Shown here: in pieces, positions 1 to 6,302 of the stretch
Numbering within the stretch: the first letter of the stretch is position 1
How the letters are laid out: every line of letters begins with the position of its first letter
DNA from: Actinomycetota bacterium
Lineage (GTDB): Bacteria > Actinomycetota > Thermoleophilia > Gaiellales > Gaiellaceae
NCBI GenBank assembly: GCA_003136795.1
Contig: PLDP01000140.1
Coordinates: forward strand, 8,860-17,010
Direction: 5' to 3'
Length of the DNA stretch: 8,151 nucleotides
Position numbers and translations under genes: made by a program
The notes under the pieces: generated by a model
Databases searched by the model: none
Seen by the model: only the letters and a program-made list of their open reading frames with translations
What the model was told of the DNA's origin: nothing

Positions 1-28
1 ACGCGCTCGCGGGTCTCGCGCTGCTTCG

Positions 29-1180
29 TCAACGCGCCGCCAGTGCCGGCGACGCCGCAGCTTCGAACCGCGCGCCCGTGCCGAGGTCGAAAAAGTGGAA
101 GCTCGCAGGGTCGACCGCGAGCTCGAGCGTCCCACCCACCCGGGCGCCCGTCCGGGCATCGACGCGCGCCGTGAAGAGCGCGCGGTCGGTGGCCAGCAAT
201 CCCTCTTCTGAAGCCGTTTCGAGCACCTCGGCGGTCATCGGCGGCGCGTCCACGTGGAAGAAGACGTGGGCGTCCGAGCCGAGCTCCTCGAGCACCTCCA
301 CGCGCACCTGGATGGTGGGCATCCCCGGAGCGAACGCGGCGTCCTCGAAGCTCTCGGGACGAATGCCGACGACGACGCGCGCCGCGTCCGGCCGCTTGGT
401 GATCGGCACGCGGTACTGGCCAAAGTGCACGGTGTCGCCCTCGACGGTGCCCTCGACGAGGTTCATCGCCGGCGAGCCGATGAAGGCCGCGATGAAGAGG
501 TTGTTCGGCCGGCCGTACAGCGCCTGCGGGCGATCGCACTGCAGGATGCGCCCGTCGCGCATCACCGCGACGCGCTGCCCGAGCGTCATCGCCTCCGTCT
601 GATCGTGCGTGACGTAGACGGTGGTGACGCCGAGGCGCTGGTGCAGCTGCGCGAGCGACGCGCGCATGCCGACGCGGAGCTTCGCGTCGAGGTTCGAGAG
701 CGGCTCGTCGAGCAGGAAGGCCTGCGGCTGGCGCACGATCGCGCGGCCCATCGCGACCCGCTGCCGCTGCCCGCCGGAGAGCTGCGCCGGCCTCCGCTCG
801 AGCAGGTCGGCGAGGCCGAGCAGCTCGGCGACCTCGGCCACGCGGCGCGCGATCTCGGGCTTCGGAGTGCGGCGCGCCTTCAGGCCGTAGCCCATGTTCT
901 GGCGCACCGTCATGTGCGGGTAGAGCGCGTAGGTCTGGAAGACCATGGCGATGTCGCGGCTGCGGGGGGCGAGGTCAGTGACGTCGCGGTCGCCGATCCA
1001 GATCTCGCCGCCGCTCACCTCCTCGAGCCCGGCGATCATCCGCAGGAGGGTCGACTTGCCGCACCCCGACGGCCCGACGAGGACGAGGAACTCGCCGTCG
1101 GCAATCTCGAGCGAGACGTCGTCCACGGCGGTGACGGCGCCAAACGCCTTGGTCACCTGGTCGAGCCTGATCTCCGCCAC
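29..1180 (-). CDS. ugpC: Sugar ABC transporter ATP-binding protein (MalK/UgpC/MsiK family)
   Basis: This is the cytoplasmic ATPase that powers a carbohydrate ABC importer. Numbered from the start chosen here (383 aa), it has Walker A GPSGCGKST at 36-44, the Q-loop glutamine at 82, the signature LSGGQ at 134-138, Walker B FLLDE at 155-159 followed by the D-loop SNLD, and the switch histidine in THDQ at 192. A C-terminal TOBE/OB regulatory region follows from about residue 235. Length and order fit the MalK/UgpC/MsmK/MsiK group; the symbol reflects family naming, not proven substrate. I chose the GTG at 1180 because family proteins begin at MAEIRL, and because an in-frame GTG at 1213 would put an operator-like palindrome inside the gene. 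The start has no Shine-Dalgarno but has a TATACC box 8 nt upstream, suggesting a leaderless message. It diverges from nagA, so amino sugars are the likely cargo; MsiK-like ATPases can serve several importers. No permease or binding-protein gene lies in the window. Confidence 0.93.
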   Translation of the reverse strand: MAEIRLDQVTKAFGAVTAVDDVSLEIADGEFLVLVGPSGCGKSTLLRMIAGLEEVSGGEIWIGDRDVTDLAPRSRDIAMVFQTYALYPHMTVRQNMGYGLKARRTPKPEIARRVAEVAELLGLADLLERRPAQLSGGQRQRVAMGRAIVRQPQAFLLDEPLSNLDAKLRVGMRASLAQLHQRLGVTTVYVTHDQTEAMTLGQRVAVMRDGRILQCDRPQALYGRPNNLFIAAFIGSPAMNLVEGTVEGDTVHFGQYRVPITKRPDAARVVVGIRPESFEDAAFAPGMPTIQVRVEVLEELGSDAHVFFHVDAPPMTAEVLETASEEGLLATDRALFTARVDARTGARVGGTLELAVDPASFHFFDLGTGARFEAAASPALAAR

Positions 1181-1185
1181 GAGGC

Positions 1186-1201
1186 GATGGTATAGACCAG
1201 A
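1186..1201. promoter_or_regulatory. dre-like operator 1 (GntR/DasR/NagR type), ATPase side
   Basis: The sequence GATGGTATAGACCAGA contains the near-palindrome TGGTATAGACCA. It matches 12 of 16 positions of the DasR-responsive element consensus as I remember it (ACTGGTCTAGACCACT). It lies directly upstream of the ATPase start and covers its proposed -10 box, a position suited to repression. The binding protein is inferred; no GntR gene is in the window. Confidence 0.6.
1189..1194 (-). promoter_or_regulatory. Possible -10 box for the ABC ATPase gene (leaderless)
   Basis: On the minus strand TATACC lies 8 nt before the GTG start at 1180, placing transcription start at or next to the start codon. 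No Shine-Dalgarno is visible. The final base departs from TAnnnT, so this is weaker than the other boxes in this window. Confidence 0.35.
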
Positions 1202-1239
1202 TCGGGCGGACACAAGCCTTTCTCACTGATATTTCGACA

Positions 1240-1255
1240 ACTGGTATTGACCAAA
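1240..1255. promoter_or_regulatory. dre-like operator 2 (GntR/DasR/NagR type), nagA side
   Basis: The sequence ACTGGTATTGACCAAA matches 12 of 16 positions of the remembered DasR/NagR consensus. Its core TGGTATTGACCA differs from operator 1 at one base out of 12. The two cores are 54 bp apart, about five helical turns. It overlaps the proposed nagA -35 box (TTGACC, 1247-1252), so binding would block RNA polymerase. nagA is a classical target of this regulator class in actinobacteria. Confidence 0.65.
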
Positions 1256-1276
1256 CGCCAGGACCACTTCTAGACT
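1247..1276 (+). promoter_or_regulatory. Predicted leaderless promoter of nagA
   Basis: A TTGACC -35 box (1247-1252) is separated by 18 nt from a TAGACT -10 box (1271-1276). The -10 box ends 7 nt before the nagA ATG, so transcription should start at the start codon. This agrees with the absence of a Shine-Dalgarno there. Confidence 0.55.
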
Positions 1277-1283
1277 GCAGCTC

Positions 1284-2375
1284 ATGAAGCTCGGAGTCGA
1301 AGCGGCGCTCGTCGACGGCCTCCTGATCAAGGGGGACGTCGAGGTGCAGGATGGCCGGATCTCGGCGGTCGGCCTGAGCGCTCCGGCCGGGCGCGGGATC
1401 GCGGTCCCCGGCTTCGTCGACCTGCAGGTGAACGGCTTCGGCGGCGTCGACTTCCTCGACGCGGATGCCGACGGCTACCGCCGCGCCGGCGAGGCGCTCC
1501 TCGAGACGGGCGTCACCGCGTATCTCCCGACGCTGATCACGAGCCCGGAGCAGCAGATCCTCGCCGCGATGCGCGAGGTGCCGATCAGCGACGCGCGGCC
1601 GCGCATCCTTGGCCTGCACCTCGAGGGCCCGTTCCTCTCGCCGAACAGGCTCGGGACGCACGAGGCATCGTCGCGCCGAGACCCCGACCCCGCGCTGCTC
1701 GACCGGCTGCTCGACTCGGGCCCGGTGCGGATGATGACGCTCGCGCCGGAGCTGCCGGGCGCGACGCAGCTGATCGACCGGCTGCTCGAGCGTGGCGTGG
1801 CGGTGTCGCTCGGGCACACCGACGCGACGGCGGAACAGGCCAACGCGGCATTCGACCGCGGCGCGCGCAGTGTCACGCACCTCTACAACGCGATGCGCCC
1901 GTTCCTGCACCGCGACCCGGGCATCGTCGGCGCAGCGCTCGCCCGCGACGACGTCGTCGTCTGGATCATCGTCGACGGCATCCATCTCGCGCCCGAGACG
2001 GTGCAGGTCGTGTGGCGCGCGGCGCGCGAGCGGCTCGCGCTCGTGACCGACGCGATCACCGGGGCCGGCCTGGCCGAGGGCTCATACAGCCTCGGCAATC
2101 TCGACGTGCACGTGCACGAGGGCACCGTGCGTGGGCCCGACGGCGTGCTCGCCGGCAGCGTGCTGACGATGGACGAGGCGGTGCGCAACCTGCATACGCT
2201 GGGCGTGCCGTTCGAGGACGCGATCGCCGCCGCGACGTCGACGCCGGCGCGGGTGCTCGCCGAGCCGGAGCTCGGCCGCATCGACGTCGGTCTCCCGGCC
2301 GACCTCGTCGTCTTGAACGACGGTCTGGAGATCGAGCGCGTGCTCGTCGGCGGCGAAGTCCGGGTCGCGGTCTAG
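1284..2375 (+). CDS. nagA: N-acetylglucosamine-6-phosphate deacetylase
   Basis: NagA hydrolyses GlcNAc-6-phosphate to glucosamine-6-phosphate and acetate, the committed cytoplasmic step of amino-sugar use and peptidoglycan/chitin sugar recycling. The 363-aa protein has the amidohydrolase fold: a short N-terminal beta domain, PGFVDLQVNG at 42-51 opening the barrel, LHLEGPF with metal ligand Glu114, SLGHTDAT with His178, THLYNAM with His199, VDGIHLAP with His234, and VTDAITG with catalytic Asp256. Near the C-terminus, GVLAGSVLTM (287-296) and PADLVVL complete the family pattern. Length is slightly short but normal for actinobacterial NagA. It diverges from an ABC sugar ATPase gene across a shared regulatory region with two operator-like sites. 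The ATG at 1284 has no ribosome binding site and fits leaderless translation. Its TAG stop lies in a CTAG shared with the oppositely oriented thioesterase stop. Confidence 0.95.
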   Translation: MKLGVEAALVDGLLIKGDVEVQDGRISAVGLSAPAGRGIAVPGFVDLQVNGFGGVDFLDADADGYRRAGEALLETGVTAYLPTLITSPEQQILAAMREVPISDARPRILGLHLEGPFLSPNRLGTHEASSRRDPDPALLDRLLDSGPVRMMTLAPELPGATQLIDRLLERGVAVSLGHTDATAEQANAAFDRGARSVTHLYNAMRPFLHRDPGIVGAALARDDVVVWIIVDGIHLAPETVQVVWRAARERLALVTDAITGAGLAEGSYSLGNLDVHVHEGTVRGPDGVLAGSVLTMDEAVRNLHTLGVPFEDAIAAATSTPARVLAEPELGRIDVGLPADLVVLNDGLEIERVLVGGEVRVAV

Positions 2376-2378
2376 ACC
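2369..2378. repeat. Perfect palindrome covering two overlapping stop codons
   Basis: GGTCTAGACC is a perfect 10-bp inverted repeat. The central CTAG supplies the TAG stop of nagA on the plus strand (2373-2375) and the TAG stop of the thioesterase on the minus strand (2374-2372). The same ten bases are the core of the dre consensus, so a third regulator site is possible, although the shared stop alone explains part of the symmetry. Confidence 0.5.
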
Positions 2379-2749
2379 AACTTCGCCCGGTCGTCGGCAG
2401 TGATCTCGCGCGCCGCGCGGGCCTCTGCGTCCCAAGCAACGAGCACCGAGCGCGACGACGCGGCGAGCTCGCCGTCGGGAGCAATCACCTCTTGCTCGAA
2501 GGTGACGCTCGTGCGGCCGACGGCCGCGATCCGCGTCTGCACGACGACTTCGCTCGCCGGGCTCCGGATCTCGCGCCGGTAGTCGATCGACACGTGCACG
2601 AGCACCGAGAGCCACTCGGCGAAGGATCCAACCGCGGCGCTTAAGCAGGCGTCGCGCGCTTCGTCGAGGTAGACGGGGTAGGCAGACGCCGTGATGTGGC
2701 CGAGCGCGTCGAAGTCAGCCCAGCGTGTCTGGATGCGCGACTCGTGCAT
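2372..2749 (-). CDS. Acyl-CoA thioesterase, 4HBT hotdog-fold family
   Basis: This small cytoplasmic enzyme (125 aa from the chosen start) probably hydrolyses an acyl-CoA thioester; the acyl group cannot be read from sequence. The N-terminus carries the family signature RWADFDALGHITASAYPVYL, matching the usual RxxDxDxxGHxxN pattern with its catalytic aspartate in DALGH. The asparagine after GH is replaced by threonine/alanine, which is not rare. The middle, SIDYRREI and VVVQTRIAAVGRTSVTFEQEV, is the typical strand pattern of the hotdog sheet. An upstream in-frame TTG at 2758 is possible. I prefer the ATG at 2749 because family proteins start close to the motif and a TAGCTT box lies 7 nt before this ATG. 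It converges on nagA and diverges from the nitroreductase gene, whose ATG is only 19 bp away. Confidence 0.87.
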   Translation of the reverse strand: MHESRIQTRWADFDALGHITASAYPVYLDEARDACLSAAVGSFAEWLSVLVHVSIDYRREIRSPASEVVVQTRIAAVGRTSVTFEQEVIAPDGELAASSRSVLVAWDAEARAAREITADDRAKLV

Positions 2750-4419
2750 GGGGTGCAAGCTACAGGCGATGCGTCCGCTGATCGTCCGGCTCGCGACTCG
2801 TTATCTCGGCGCGCTGCACCGCGTCCTCTACCGCGCGAGCGGCGGACGGATCGGGTCGCGCATCTGGGGCCTACCGATCGTTCTCCTGACGACGACCGGG
2901 CGTGAGTCGGGACGCGCGCGCACGGTGCCGCTGTGCTCGTTGCGCGACGGCGAGAGCTTCGTCGTGATCGCCTCGTACGGCGGCCTCGACCGGTCGCCGT
3001 CGTGGTGGCTGAACCTGCAGCGCGAGCCGCGTGCGACCGTGCAGCTCGGGCCGGTGACGCACGACGTCGTGGCGCGCGAGGCGACGCCCGACGAGCGTGC
3101 GCGGCTGTGGGCGGAGGTGACTGCACGCGCGCCGGGCTATCTCGACTACGAGCGACGGACGTCGCGTCAGATCCCGGTCGTGCTGCTCGAGCTGCGAGCT
3201 GACGCGGCTGCAGACTGCGGCGCAGCACGACCGCGAGCACCGCAGCGACGACCGGAACGACGAGGAACGCGGCGGAGAAGACGGCGAGCGCGACCGACAG
3301 GACGAGCGAGCAAGCGGCGGCGATCCGGACGCGGCCGGCGAGGATCCTGATCGCCGAGAGCATTGCGAAGACGTAGACGGCGATGAAGCACGCCGAGGTG
3401 GCGCGCACGAGGTCGGCGGTCGTGCCGATGCCGGCGAGCACGGCGACGATCACGAGCACGACGAACGGCGCCACGATGTACAGCGGGCGCCGCGGGATGC
3501 TGCGGTGCGCGTCGCCCGCGAGCCAGATCGGCAACGCTCCCTCGGTCGCGAGCGAAGCGGCGAGCTTGGCCATCCCGGCGAGGTAGACGTTCATCGTCCC
3601 CATCGTCAGCGCCACGGCGAGCACCGCCGTGGCGTCGCGTCCCGCGCGCCCGAAGCCGACGGCGATCAGATCGGCGAGCGGCACGCGCGAGTGCGTGCCG
3701 GCGGTGACGCCGATCGTCGCGACGGCGAGGCCGACGTAGAGCACGGTGACGATGGCGAAGGCGATTCCCATTGCGCGCGGCAGGTCGTGCTCGGGCCGGC
3801 GGAAGTCGCCTGCGAGCTGCGCGACCGCTTCCCAGCCGACGAAGAGCCAGACGAGGATGTTGGCGGCGGTGCCGATCGCCCAGATCCCGTGCGGCGCGAA
3901 CGGCGTCCAGTTGCGGCCGCCGCGCGTCGGCAACGCGACGGCGATCGCGAGAGCCATCACGACGATCAGCACCGACGAGAGCGCGAGCTGGAAGCCGGAC
4001 GAGACGCGCAAGCCGAACACGTTCGCCGTCAGAACGGTCGCGAACATCGCGAGCCCGACCGCGGCCGCAACCGCCGTCCCGGAGCCGGTCAGGTCGGCGA
4101 CGTAGTAGCCGCCGATCACCGAGACGGCGGGCGCACCGAGCACGACGGCCGCGAGGAACCAGGCGCCGGTCATCGCGGCCGCGTCCTCTCCGAGCCCCTC
4201 GCGCACGTAGGTGGAGACGCCGCCCGCGACGGGGTGGCGCACGCCGAGAGCCGCAAAGGTGATCGCGAGCGGCGCGGAAAGCACAAGCAGCGCGCCCCAG
4301 GCGACGATCGACGCCGCCCCGGCCGCCTGAACGGCGAGCGCAGGCACGAGCAGGAGCCCCGGTCCGATCAGCGCGCCAACGTAGAGAGCGGCGCCACGCG
4401 TGATGCCGAGGTTGCCCAT
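2641..4419 (-). CDS. APC-superfamily amino-acid permease, YjeH-like; body about 3167-4419, spurious tail beyond
   Basis: This is a polytopic membrane transporter of the amino acid-polyamine-organocation superfamily. It resembles E. coli YjeH, a methionine/branched-chain amino-acid exporter: ALIGPGLLLVPALAVQAAG at 16-34 (unwound helix 1), RHPVAGGVSTYV, and WLFVGWEAVAQLAGDFRRPE around 190, which parallels a YjeH segment. About eleven or twelve hydrophobic segments fill the first 400 residues; the last is followed by VLRRSLQPRQ. The frame as read continues for about 190 more residues of Arg/Ala/Ser-rich sequence antisense to the nitroreductase and thioesterase genes, with no family character. 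In the adjacent frame a stop at 3167-3169 would end the protein at about 417 aa, close to the length of YjeH, so one missing base near 3170-3200 is likely. The substrate is inferred only. The ATG at 4419 has a weak GCGGGCG upstream and lies 28 bp from the divergent secreted-protein gene. Confidence 0.8.
   Translation of the reverse strand: MGNLGITRGAALYVGALIGPGLLLVPALAVQAAGAASIVAWGALLVLSAPLAITFAALGVRHPVAGGVSTYVREGLGEDAAAMTGAWFLAAVVLGAPAVSVIGGYYVADLTGSGTAVAAAVGLAMFATVLTANVFGLRVSSGFQLALSSVLIVVMALAIAVALPTRGGRNWTPFAPHGIWAIGTAANILVWLFVGWEAVAQLAGDFRRPEHDLPRAMGIAFAIVTVLYVGLAVATIGVTAGTHSRVPLADLIAVGFGRAGRDATAVLAVALTMGTMNVYLAGMAKLAASLATEGALPIWLAGDAHRSIPRRPLYIVAPFVVLVIVAVLAGIGTTADLVRATSACFIAVYVFAMLSAIRILAGRVRIAAACSLVLSVALAVFSAAFLVVPVVAAVLAVVLRRSLQPRQLAARAARPGSDATSVARSRDSPARVQSPPPTAAHARRASPRAPRRRASPARAARSHAARAAGSATTTATGRGRRTRRSRRSSRRRATSTAAPCARVPTHARSSSGERSVGPRCATRSVRRSRGRGRGAARRDNESRAGRSADASPVACTPCTSRASRHAGLTSTRSATSRRLPTPSTSTKRATPA
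2757..2762 (-). promoter_or_regulatory. Predicted -10 box of the thioesterase gene (leaderless)
   Basis: TAGCTT on the minus strand fits the actinobacterial TAnnnT pattern. It ends 7 nt before the ATG at 2749, as in other leaderless starts of this window. No clear -35 box is seen. Confidence 0.4.
2769..3350 (+). CDS. Deazaflavin (F420)-dependent nitroreductase, Ddn family; aberrant C-terminal tail
   Basis: The body resembles mycobacterial Ddn (Rv3547), which uses reduced coenzyme F420 to reduce quinones and nitro compounds. Recognisable segments are GLPIVLLTTTGRESGRAR at 34-51 (the family signature), SLRDGESFVVIASYGG at 57-72, SPSWWLNLQREP at 76-87 (the usual P-x-W-x-x-N-L element), and a C-terminus APGYLDYERRTSRQIPVVLLEL at 121-142 closely matching Ddn. 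Normal members end within a few residues of that point. Here the frame runs another 50 or so residues into an arginine-rich sequence antisense to the permease gene. A TGA lies one frame away at 3200-3202, so one missing base just upstream would restore a normal end. I take 2769-3200 as the real gene. The ATG at 2769 begins MRPLIVRLA; the ribosome binding site is weak (ACAGG). The F420 cofactor supports an actinobacterial host. Confidence 0.82.
   Translation: MRPLIVRLATRYLGALHRVLYRASGGRIGSRIWGLPIVLLTTTGRESGRARTVPLCSLRDGESFVVIASYGGLDRSPSWWLNLQREPRATVQLGPVTHDVVAREATPDERARLWAEVTARAPGYLDYERRTSRQIPVVLLELRADAAADCGAARPRAPQRRPERRGTRRRRRRARPTGRASKRRRSGRGRRGS
3170..3200. other. Probable one-base deletion or sequencing indel at convergent gene ends
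   Basis: Inserting one base here would let the nitroreductase reach the TGA at 3200-3202 and the permease reach the stop at 3167-3169. Both proteins would then have family-typical lengths and overlap by about 35 bp tail to tail. The same one-base change corrects both strands, which makes a single missing base more economical than two lost stops. Confidence 0.5.
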
Positions 4420-4447
4420 CGCCCGCTATTGGGAAAGATAAAGGACG

Positions 4448-4900
4448 ATGAGACACCTGGCGCTCTGCATGGCAACGGCGCTCGTTTTCGCGACGGGGGC
4501 GGCCGCCTCCAGCGCTGACATGTCGGTGACCTCCTCGTCCTACGCCGCAGGAGCGCGCGGCGTTCGGCTCACGGTCGTGCTGCGTTACGAGATCCAGTGC
4601 GGCTATCCAGGCGCGGCACCCGTCGTGCTGACGCTGCCGGGCCGCATCCCCACGAAGGTCCGCACGGCGACCGTGCTGGTGGACGGCAAGCCGACGCGGA
4701 GCGTCACGGTGCACGGGCACGAGCTGACGATCGCGATGCCACCGCGGCCGGCGATCATGTGCGACTCGATCACGATGGGACGGCTGACGCTCGTGCTGAC
4801 AGCCGGGGCCGGCGTCGCGAATCCGGCAGCCGCGGGAAGCTATTCCGTGCATGCGAGCAAGGGCTCGCTGCGGTTCGCCGCCCGGCTCGCAATCCGGTAG
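4448..4900 (+). CDS. Hypothetical secreted protein with two cysteines
   Basis: I do not recognise a family. The 150-aa product begins with a signal peptide: positive MRH, a hydrophobic run LALCMATALVFATGAAA, and a likely cleavage site near residues 20-24. The mature part, about 127 residues, is rich in beta-strand-like alternation (VRLTVVLRYEI, PVVLTLP, ATVLVDGK, LTLVLTAG), ending with FAARLAIR. It suggests an all-beta, immunoglobulin-like exported domain. The mature chain has only two cysteines, Cys51 in IQCGYP and Cys105 in IMCDSI, well placed for one disulfide bond. The ATG is preceded by AAAGGACG, a Shine-Dalgarno-like run with unusually short spacing. It diverges from the permease and ends 24 bp before the tRNA gene. 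Third-position G/C is high, supporting real coding; function is unknown. Confidence 0.72.
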   Translation: MRHLALCMATALVFATGAAASSADMSVTSSSYAAGARGVRLTVVLRYEIQCGYPGAAPVVLTLPGRIPTKVRTATVLVDGKPTRSVTVHGHELTIAMPPRPAIMCDSITMGRLTLVLTAGAGVANPAAAGSYSVHASKGSLRFAARLAIR

Positions 4901-4910
4901 GGCCGTCGCC

Positions 4911-4916
4911 TACGCT
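4911..4916 (+). promoter_or_regulatory. Possible -10 box of the tRNA-Arg gene
   Basis: TACGCT fits TAnnnT and ends 8 nt before the first base of the tRNA gene. No good -35 box is visible. Confidence 0.35.
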
Positions 4917-4924
4917 GTCGGCGG

Positions 4925-4996
4925 GCCCCCGTAGCTCAGTGGATAGAGCAGCGGTTTCCTAAACCGCGTGCACAAGTTCGATTCTTGTCGGGGGCA
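4925..4996 (+). tRNA. tRNA-Arg (anticodon CCU)
   Basis: The full cloverleaf can be folded by hand. Acceptor stem GCCCCCG (4925-4931) pairs with CGGGGGC (4989-4995), with discriminator A at 4996. The D-stem is GCTC/GAGC, the anticodon stem GCGGT/ACCGC encloses loop TTCCTAA (4956-4962), a 4-nt variable loop follows, and the T-stem ACAAG/CTTGT encloses TTCGATT. The anticodon CCU reads AGG arginine codons. The 3' CCA is not encoded, as is usual in actinobacteria. tRNA 3' ends are common integration sites, but no clean repeat of this 3' end was found downstream. Confidence 0.96.
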
Positions 4997-5030
4997 TCAG
5001 TTCTGCAGTCCGAATGGTCGGCTGTCACCG

Positions 5031-5036
5031 TAGAAT
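5031..5036 (+). promoter_or_regulatory. Predicted -10 box of lldD (leaderless)
   Basis: TAGAAT matches the bacterial -10 consensus at five of six bases and ends 6 nt before the lldD ATG at 5043. No ribosome binding site is seen, so a leaderless transcript is likely. It also implies lldD has its own promoter rather than relying on tRNA read-through. Confidence 0.55.
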
Positions 5037-5042
5037 CGGCCC

Positions 5043-6260
5043 ATGGCCAGGCTGAAGCGGCGGCTTCCGAGAGCGTCGGAGATCGCACGCTTCGTCGGGC
5101 CGACGTTCCGGCGCCGCACGACCGACCGATGGAGTCGTGTGCGCACGGTCGCGGACTTCGAACGTCTGGCGCGGCGGCGGACGCCCCGCTCGGTGTTCGG
5201 CTACGTCGAAGGGGCTGCCGAGCTGGAGCTGAGTCGCGATCGGGCAGTCGCGGCGTTTCGTCGCGTGGTGTTCCACCCGCACGTCCTCCGGGATGTGTCG
5301 GCGATCGACACTGCGACCACGATTCTCGGCCGTCCGGCCGCGCTGCCCGCGGTGTTGGGGCCGACAGGCTTCACGCGGATGATGCACGCGGCGGGCGAGC
5401 CGGCAGTCGCACGAGCCGCAGGCCGAGCCGGGATTCCCTACACCTTGTCGACTCTGGCTACTACGTCGGTCGAGCGACTCGCGGACGAGGCGCGTGGCAC
5501 CGACCGCTGGTTTCAGCTGTACGTGTCGAAGGACCGAGGCCGCAGCCTCGACCTCGTCGCACGCGTCGGTGAGAGCGGATACACAACGCTCGTCTTGACC
5601 GTCGATGTGCCCGTGGCCGGAGCACGCCATCGTGACGTCTACAACGGGTTGACCTTTCCCCCGACGCTTTCAGCGCGGACGATTCTGGGGATGGTGAGAA
5701 AGCCGCGCTGGCTCTATGACGCGCTCACCACGGAACCGCTGGCCTTCGAGTCGCTCGGTGCCGCAAAAGACGTAATGGGGCTGATCAACACCGTTTTCGA
5801 TCCCTCGGTGACGATGGCGGACATCGAATGGCTCAGGTCGTACTGGTCCGGTCCGATCGTCGTCAAAGGGGTTCAACGCATCGACGATGCGAAAGCCGTC
5901 GTGTCGGCGGGAGCGGACGCTGTCGCGGTATCGAACCATGGTGGACGTCAGCTGGATCGAGCGGTGACCCCGCTCAATCTGCTTCCCGGCGTCGTCGACG
6001 CGATCGGCGACACCGCCGAGGTCTACCTTGATGGCGGCGTCCGCGCGGGTGCCGACCTTGCGGTTGCCGTCGCGTTCGGCGCTCGTGCGGCATTTCTCGG
6101 GCGCCCGTATCTGTACGCGCTCATGGCCGGCGGTGAGCCCGGCGTCGATCATCTGCTGACGCTTCTCCGTGACGATTACGTCCGAACGCTGAAGCTGCTC
6201 GGCGTCACAAGCTCCTCGGAGCTCAACCGCGACCTCGTCACGCTGTCGACCGATGCCTGA
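5043..6260 (+). CDS. lldD: L-lactate dehydrogenase, FMN-dependent (LldD2-like)
   Basis: The 405-aa enzyme belongs to the FMN-dependent alpha-hydroxy-acid dehydrogenases, which oxidise L-lactate to pyruvate and pass electrons to the respiratory chain. It follows mycobacterial LldD2 (Rv1872c) in order: RRTPRSVFGYVEGAAELELS at 45-64 with the FMN-site Tyr54, FHPHVLRDV at 77-85, LGPTGFTRMMH at 105-115, YTLSTLATTSVE at 133-144, WFQLYVSKDRGRS at 156-168, TVDVPVAGARHRD at 186-198, TTEPLAFESL at 229-238, VVKG with Lys275, SNHGGRQLD with catalytic base His299 and substrate-binding Arg302, YLDGG with Asp330, and FLGRPYLYALMAGGE at 351-365. These distinguish it from MftD, the mycofactocin maturase of the same superfamily. 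The ATG at 5043 lies 6 nt after a TAGAAT box. The stop is followed two bases later by the end of a degenerate insertion sequence, so the last residues may have been altered. The catalytic core looks intact. Confidence 0.93.
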   Translation: MARLKRRLPRASEIARFVGPTFRRRTTDRWSRVRTVADFERLARRRTPRSVFGYVEGAAELELSRDRAVAAFRRVVFHPHVLRDVSAIDTATTILGRPAALPAVLGPTGFTRMMHAAGEPAVARAAGRAGIPYTLSTLATTSVERLADEARGTDRWFQLYVSKDRGRSLDLVARVGESGYTTLVLTVDVPVAGARHRDVYNGLTFPPTLSARTILGMVRKPRWLYDALTTEPLAFESLGAAKDVMGLINTVFDPSVTMADIEWLRSYWSGPIVVKGVQRIDDAKAVVSAGADAVAVSNHGGRQLDRAVTPLNLLPGVVDAIGDTAEVYLDGGVRAGADLAVAVAFGARAAFLGRPYLYALMAGGEPGVDHLLTLLRDDYVRTLKLLGVTSSSELNRDLVTLSTDA

Positions 6261-6262
6261 CC

Positions 6263-6278
6263 TGAGGGTGCCGGAAAC
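6263..6278 (+). repeat. Left terminal inverted repeat of the IS remnant
   Basis: TGAGGGTGCCGGAAAC pairs with the right repeat at 6619-6634 with one mismatch. Confidence 0.75.
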
Positions 6279-6302
6279 TTGGTTCGGCGTGTCGGAGCGG
6301 GT

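Noticed and set aside
1..28. Bases before the ATPase stop, checked for another gene end
   Set aside because: Too short to assign; no stop or motif can be read with confidence.
254..1195. Long plus-strand open frame of about 313 codons opposite the ABC ATPase gene
   Set aside because: It is the antisense shadow of a GC-rich gene: rich in Arg/His/Ala/Asp with no domain, while the minus strand has every ABC ATPase motif.
3505..4518. Plus-strand open frame of about 337 codons opposite the permease
   Set aside because: Its composition (Arg/Asp/Glu/Gly/His-rich, no hydrophobic core) is that of an antisense shadow of a membrane-protein gene.
3167..4852. Minus-strand open frame of about 561 codons across the permease and the secreted-protein gene
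   Set aside because: It is arginine-rich and lacks hydrophobic segments, a frame-shifted reading of the permease. Only its stop at 3167 is of interest, as the likely true end of the permease.
5025..5630. Minus-strand open frame of about 201 codons opposite lldD
   Set aside because: The plus strand encodes all LldD motifs here; the antisense frame shows no domain or start signal.
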